DNA of 64,000 nt from positions 362,366-426,365 of the forward strand of contig JANQNQ010000005.1 in NCBI GenBank assembly GCA_028279515.1. Reading direction: 5' to 3'. Source of the stretch: Flavobacteriaceae bacterium (lineage in GTDB: Bacteria > Bacteroidota > Bacteroidia > Flavobacteriales > Flavobacteriaceae). Under the pieces are notes generated by a model that was not told the DNA's origin, made no database searches, and saw nothing but the letters and a program-made list of their open reading frames with translations. Made by a program: the position numbers and the translations under genes. The first letter of the stretch is position 1, and each line of letters starts with the position of its first letter. Shown one piece after another: positions 60,221 to 64,000 of the stretch.

Positions 60221-61900
60221 TTATTTTTTGTAATTAAACATTAACCCTAAAGGCGACTTTTTTAAATTTTGTCTTTCGTTATCTGTTTCTTTCATTTTTT
60301 CAATTGTTTTGGGTAAATCCTTAATTTTCGGAGCATCAATTATCTGATTTAAAGCAACTGTTGAAAGTCCGTATAAAGGTGTTCCTAAACAAGCCGAAGC
60401 GATTTCAACAGAACCCATTACAAGCCAAGAACCAAAATCTTTTCCAGCAATTTTCCATTTTTTGTTAACGAGCTCTTTAATATTTTCTTGATGTTGATTA
60501 AAAGCAAAATTTAGATTGTTAAAGACTTTATGAGACGTATTCGTAAAGTCAAATTCATTTGCCAATACTAATTCATCAATTCCTTTTGATAAAATTTCTC
60601 TAATCTCATTTATCGCTCCATTTTTTCGTAATTCGATTAATCCTTTGGGTGGTATTTTTCCAATCCATTGAAGTTTAGTGTTGTCAAGTCCATTTAATCC
60701 TTTTACAATATGCATTTTAGCAAAATCTCTATCTGGATAAGTCCTTTCTGAATCGTACTCTAATTTCCATTTAAAGTATTCCCAAGAAGTTGGTGCATCA
60801 ATCAAAGGGATTCCTCCTACTTTTGTGGACTTTAGCAGAAGTTCATTGCAAACACTCATTCTGCCAAACCCCATCATAGAAACTAGAATTCCTGGGTTAT
60901 CGGTTCTAAAAGCCTTCGCAGAATCACCTTTCATTTGATTCTTTATTTGAAGCTCTAATGATTCCTTAAACTCTGTGTCAAATAAAACTCGCTTTTGGTC
61001 TTTTATTTCATTTGTTACTTTTTCAACCGTATCTAAACTTTTTCCAAACTCAATAAGTTCTTCCATATTCTCAAACTTTCTACCAAAGACTTTTTGAGCG
61101 TGATAAAGAGCATCTCTTTCTCCAAGTTTAGAAATATTCTCATAAGCGAACTCATCCATCATTTCTTTGTCTGGAAGAATTGCTACTATTGGATTATCAA
61201 GTTCAGTTAATGCAAGTTCCTTATATTGTAAAATATTCAAAGCGTGCTTTAAGAGATAATATACTCTATGTTCTTTAGGCCATAATTCGAATATATGTCT
61301 TGACCTAATAAAAGGACAGGGAAGAATAATTGTATCAGTATATATTCCACATTTTGAGGCAATATTTTCTTCGTTTGACGGAAATAAATCTCCTCCGAAA
61401 ACTGCCTTAATCGAGTCATAATCATCTTCAAGATGTAAGTAGCCAGATTCCGCAACTAATTCCCAGAATTCTTCAAGGTCTTTTAAGATGGGCTCTATTA
61501 CTTCATTCAAATGGTCTATTGATTGTTTACCATAGGCAATGACATTTGCTACTTGATGTGGTGTGACATTTTTTTCAATCATTAATTTATAGAAATGATT
61601 GAAATTACCTTCAATTCTGTCAAAATATGCTTCTTGAATTTGTTGAAGCGAAATAGCACTTTTCATTTTGTCTCTATGGTCAAAATGTTCTGCAGCAAGA
61701 GCTATTGAGCGAATACGACCATCAATTGTCGAAAGGTCAGGTTCTCCATTTTCATCAAATCTAGCCTTAGAAAAACTTTCTTCTAAACCATCACGCATAC
61801 TTTCGGGAAACTTGATTTTTCCTTTCTCCAAAAGGTCTCTTAAAATCAAGACTCGTCTTTTTACTCTTTCTTCGTATTCTTTCTCTTCTTTAGATTTCAT
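60221..61900 (-). CDS. Unknown 559-residue protein (candidate defence gene)
   Basis: 559 residues, cytoplasmic and helical, no signal peptide. Cys/His residues are scattered (ASKCGIYTDTIILPCPFIRSRH, MSVCNELL), with no motif that I recognise. A hydrophobic stretch near the C-terminus (SWLVMGSVEIASACLGTPLYGLSTVALNQI) could be a membrane-associating helix pair. It is 21 bases downstream of the GG-x-ST repeat gene and part of a block with two 2TM proteins. A role in phage defence is possible from context only. Confidence 0.55.
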   Translation of the reverse strand: MKSKEEKEYEERVKRRVLILRDLLEKGKIKFPESMRDGLEESFSKARFDENGEPDLSTIDGRIRSIALAAEHFDHRDKMKSAISLQQIQEAYFDRIEGNFNHFYKLMIEKNVTPHQVANVIAYGKQSIDHLNEVIEPILKDLEEFWELVAESGYLHLEDDYDSIKAVFGGDLFPSNEENIASKCGIYTDTIILPCPFIRSRHIFELWPKEHRVYYLLKHALNILQYKELALTELDNPIVAILPDKEMMDEFAYENISKLGERDALYHAQKVFGRKFENMEELIEFGKSLDTVEKVTNEIKDQKRVLFDTEFKESLELQIKNQMKGDSAKAFRTDNPGILVSMMGFGRMSVCNELLLKSTKVGGIPLIDAPTSWEYFKWKLEYDSERTYPDRDFAKMHIVKGLNGLDNTKLQWIGKIPPKGLIELRKNGAINEIREILSKGIDELVLANEFDFTNTSHKVFNNLNFAFNQHQENIKELVNKKWKIAGKDFGSWLVMGSVEIASACLGTPLYGLSTVALNQIIDAPKIKDLPKTIEKMKETDNERQNLKKSPLGLMFNYKK

Positions 61901-61921
61901 TTGCTATTACGTACAACAGGT

Positions 61922-62380
61922 TTAGAAATAATTTTCAGGCCATAGAAACTCTGGTAAATGTTCTTTAATAAGATCTACCTCGCGATTATATCTCCTTTTT
62001 TGTAGTTCACGCACAAAATAAGGCCAAGGTGGAATATTACTTCTATAAACATTGGTCGAAGAAGTTGACATTCCTCCGCCAATAGCTGTCGATAAGCCTC
62101 CACCAATGGCTGTAGATAATCCGCCGTAAAGAGCAGTCGATAGTCCACCATATAAGGCAGTTGATAGCCCACCGTATAGTGCAGTCGATAGTCCACCGTA
62201 TAAAGCTGTTGACATTCCGCCATACAGGGCTGTTGATAATCCACCGTTTAGCGCAGTTGATGCTCCACCATTAAGTGCTGTAGACATTCCTCCGTTTAAT
62301 CCGGTTGAAAGCCCACCACCAAGACTTGTACTTAAATTTCTTGGCCAAGTTCTTAAATTTTCAATAATTGGTCTGCTCAT
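61922..62380 (-). CDS. GG-x-ST octapeptide-repeat protein
   Basis: 152 residues. After an N-terminal segment of about 20 residues come 11-12 copies of an 8-residue unit of the form GG-x-S-T-A-L-Y (GGLSTALY, GGMSTALN and variants), encoded by 24-base tandem repeats. The last 40 residues (YRSNIPPWPYFVRELQKRR) look like a folded, conserved end, typical of a group of short bacterial proteins with this glycine-rich array. No signal peptide. A beta-solenoid or filament is plausible. It lies between the 559-residue gene and a long palindrome. Confidence 0.75.
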   Translation of the reverse strand: MSRPIIENLRTWPRNLSTSLGGGLSTGLNGGMSTALNGGASTALNGGLSTALYGGMSTALYGGLSTALYGGLSTALYGGLSTALYGGLSTAIGGGLSTAIGGGMSTSSTNVYRSNIPPWPYFVRELQKRRYNREVDLIKEHLPEFLWPENYF

Positions 62381-62413
62381 ATTTGTTTATTTGATACGGT
62401 TGTAAAAATTACC

Positions 62414-62543
62414 ACAAACGGTCTCGGCTATGAGTAGTTGCGTGGTTTAGCACTTAACTTTGCAAGTATGCACCAAGCTGAAAATCCGCGAGGATTTTCA
62501 GAAGTAGACGAGAATAAGCAATTACTTAAAGCCATTGTTGTGC
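62414..62543. repeat. 130-bp palindromic interspersed element with inner hairpin
   Basis: Outer arms ACAAACGGTCTCGGCTATG... (from 62414) and ...AAAGCCATTGTTGTGC (to 62543) are imperfect complements; inside, CTGAAAATCC (62478-62487), loop GCGA, and GGATTTTCAG (62492-62501) form a perfect 10-bp stem. I recognise the sequence type as common between accessory genes of Flavobacteriia. Related ACAACGG starts appear at 61911 and 63420, each just upstream of a gene. Confidence 0.75.
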
Positions 62544-62550
62544 AAAGTAT

Positions 62551-62946
62551 TTATCTCTTATAGTATTCCTTCATTAACTCCACGAGTTCTTGTTGAGAAT
62601 TTGTCGCTCGTATCATATTAACTGTACCTGAAAAAACCTTATGCTCATCTAAAAAACTTTTAGAGACCTCACTAAGCCTTTTCATCAGTTTAAAAACAAC
62701 AAATCCTAATAAGCTTGAACTCCCAGTAACGTAAAATTTTACTGATTCCATAAACCCACTTACATCAGAACCCTCTTTAATAGCTGTTATTGAAATATAT
62801 AACCCAAAACCAGTCATAAAAGTCAAGCCTACTACAAATAAAAAAAGGAAAACTATCTGAGGAATTTCTGTAAAGTTCCAAGATTTTCTATTGCTCTTTA
62901 TTTCAGTTATTAGTTCGCTTTTTAAAGTATCTAAATCTACCGCCAT
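62551..62946 (-). CDS. Two-transmembrane protein next to a SLATT-like protein
   Basis: 131 residues, two membrane segments (about 30-52 and 68-88), with a cytoplasmic helix at each end. No enzyme motif. It is four bases downstream of the DUF4231-like gene, so the two form one operon. Looks like a pore-forming 2TM effector, inferred from context. Confidence 0.65.
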   Translation of the reverse strand: MAVDLDTLKSELITEIKSNRKSWNFTEIPQIVFLFLFVVGLTFMTGFGLYISITAIKEGSDVSGFMESVKFYVTGSSSLLGFVVFKLMKRLSEVSKSFLDEHKVFSGTVNMIRATNSQQELVELMKEYYKR

Positions 62947-62950
62947 TTTC

Positions 62951-63406
62951 CTATTCTTTATGAGATGATAGATTAACTGAATTTAACCACCTTGATTTTT
63001 GAGATGATAGAATGTTTTCGATTCTTTCTATAAAAACTTGGACACTTTCTTTTTCTGTGTCAAGTTCAGCATAGGAACCAACTTTCATTTTAAAGTTGAA
63101 CTTTTCTCTTTTTAATTCCTCAGCAATTCTTTGGTATTCAATCCATTTACTTTCCGGTTTATAAACATTTAAATAGGCAGTTATCACTGCTGCAAAAATT
63201 GAAATAACTATAACAATAGTGTTAATAAATTCTTGACTGAATCCTTTGTAAACAGTAGAAACTGTTAATAAAACTGGAATTGATAATATCATTATCAACT
63301 GATACATTTGAAAGAATAAATGCTTTTTTCTTTCAATTCTAGCTTTAAGTGCATAAAACTTTAATTGATCATCTATTCTATTTCTTATATATTCTTCTAC
63401 TTCCAT
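62951..63406 (-). CDS. DUF4231/SLATT-like 2TM protein
   Basis: 151 residues from the ATG at 63406; the longer frame from 63472 reads through an ACAACGG-type repeat end and is rejected. Motifs: RIDDQLKFYALKARIERKKHLFFQ, two close membrane segments (about 34-80), and WIEYQRIAEELKREKFNFKM, matching DUF4231/SLATT proteins. SLATT proteins occur with nucleotide-sensing and antiviral systems as membrane effectors. Here no nucleotidyltransferase is found nearby, so activation is unclear. Confidence 0.7.
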   Translation of the reverse strand: MEVEEYIRNRIDDQLKFYALKARIERKKHLFFQMYQLIMILSIPVLLTVSTVYKGFSQEFINTIVIVISIFAAVITAYLNVYKPESKWIEYQRIAEELKREKFNFKMKVGSYAELDTEKESVQVFIERIENILSSQKSRWLNSVNLSSHKE

Positions 63407-63610
63407 TATTCTATGTTTTGCACAACGGTTGTATGTATAAACCCATTCAATTTTGCCAACATAACTTATCATAGCAGCAGGTTATCAAAACGTATATAGG
63501 TTATATAAACTCCCAATTTACCAAAACAAACCCTCATCCACATTGAGGATTCCCGTAAAAGGACGGTGGTTTTTCAGTACTATTTAAACAAGGGGTGTAA
63601 TAGAATCCGA

Positions 63611-63832
63611 CTACTCTTTGACAAGTTCAAAGAAAGTAGCCAGTGTGATCTCACGTTGATCACAGATTTTTTTAAGGGTGGTGATCGGCATACGGTAGCC
63701 TTCCGGTTTTAGGATCTTGCGTACCGTTTTCTCATCAATATCATGATTTAAGGCAAAAGCACGGTTAGAATTGGCTTTAGCTACCCATTCTTTGGCGATG
63801 TAATTGCAAATCTTCTTATTGATGTCTGCCAT
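63611..63832 (-). CDS. Small XRE-type helix-turn-helix protein
   Basis: 73 residues from the ATG at 63832 (MADINKKICNYIAKEW); the longer frame from 63883 is unlikely. SNRAFALNHDIDEKTVRKILKPEGYRMPITTLKKICDQREITLATFFELV is an XRE-type helix-turn-helix. It lies upstream of the SLATT-like block on the same strand. The repeat array begins 77 bases beyond its start. Confidence 0.7.
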   Translation of the reverse strand: MADINKKICNYIAKEWVAKANSNRAFALNHDIDEKTVRKILKPEGYRMPITTLKKICDQREITLATFFELVKE

Positions 63833-63908
63833 ACTACAAAGCAAGGGCATGTTCATAAAATAAATGCGGACGATAGTCCGCAATAAGAAATAATTTTATA
63901 TCTTTCAA

Positions 63909-64000
63909 CACCAAACACCAAACACCAAACACCAAACACCAAACACCAAACACCAAACACCAAACACCAAACACCAAACACCAAACACCAAACACCAAAC
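63909..64000. repeat. Perfect CACCAAA heptanucleotide tandem array
   Basis: Thirteen perfect copies of CACCAAA from 63909, running off the window end. Opposite strand: TTTGGTG. Confidence 0.9.

Noticed and set aside
62414..62543. Integron attC site
   Set aside because: The element folds like attC, but lacks the RYYYAAC/GTTRRRY core and no integron integrase is present in the window.
63909..64000. CRISPR array at the window end
   Set aside because: The units are 7 bases and directly adjacent, so there are no spacers; no cas genes are present.

Overview
The window looks like a chromosome piece from a member of the Flavobacteriaceae (Bacteroidota), probably marine. The evidence is a complete gldKLMN gliding/type IX secretion operon, TAnnTTTG-type -7 promoter boxes in place of E. 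coli-like ones, no Shine-Dalgarno sequences, many lipoproteins, and typical families of this group (LytTR two-component pairs, DUF983, CPXCG, DUF5777, TPR-kinase-AraC hybrids). No rRNA, tRNA, CRISPR array, transposase or integrase was seen.

Layout. 1-10.6 kb is core: the end of an LVIVD-repeat lipoprotein, a membrane protein, topA, a ureohydrolase-fold gene that has lost metal ligands, and gldK-gldL-gldM-gldN closed by a UUCG-loop terminator. 10.7-21.6 kb holds an FAD oxidoreductase, DUF983, an ABC-F ATPase, a tiny CPXCG gene, and a LytTR sensor/regulator pair divergent from an ABC ATPase and a permease-M1 peptidase fusion. 21.6-29.3 kb is a redox-looking module: a Rieske oxygenase and its reductase, three small membrane proteins, and a divergent six-gene operon for exported proteins (lipoproteins, a haem-motif protein, YceI, an OB-fold protein, DUF5777). 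Three near-identical FNR-like palindromes sit about 41 bp upstream of the three predicted start points, and a Crp/Fnr regulator closes the module. 29.4-34.2 kb carries assorted accessory genes.

34.3-44.5 kb is an adhesin island: three paralogous secreted proteins with YadA-like head repeats and different C-termini (glycine-rich or S74-type chaperone) surround a TPR-kinase-receiver-AraC hybrid regulator. Both adhesin promoters carry the same pair of TGTTACA direct repeats 21 bp apart at the same distance from the -7 box, so the hybrid regulator is their natural candidate. A 50-codon gene of unknown function precedes one adhesin.

44.8-60.2 kb is a chain of mostly minus-strand, single, lineage-specific genes. 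The spacers repeatedly use the same parts: a GC-rich hairpin or a second repeat just after a stop codon, then a conserved box (ATAAACTTACC then TGTGAAAT) just upstream of the next start. 60.2-63.5 kb carries an unknown 559-residue protein, a GG-x-ST octapeptide-repeat protein and two adjacent two-membrane-segment proteins, one of them SLATT/DUF4231-like, separated by a 130-bp imperfect palindrome; this is the best candidate for an undescribed defence-type system. Heptanucleotide-period repeats recur in at least five spacers, ending in a perfect CACCAAA array that runs off the window.

All calls come from reading sequence and motifs; no database search was run.
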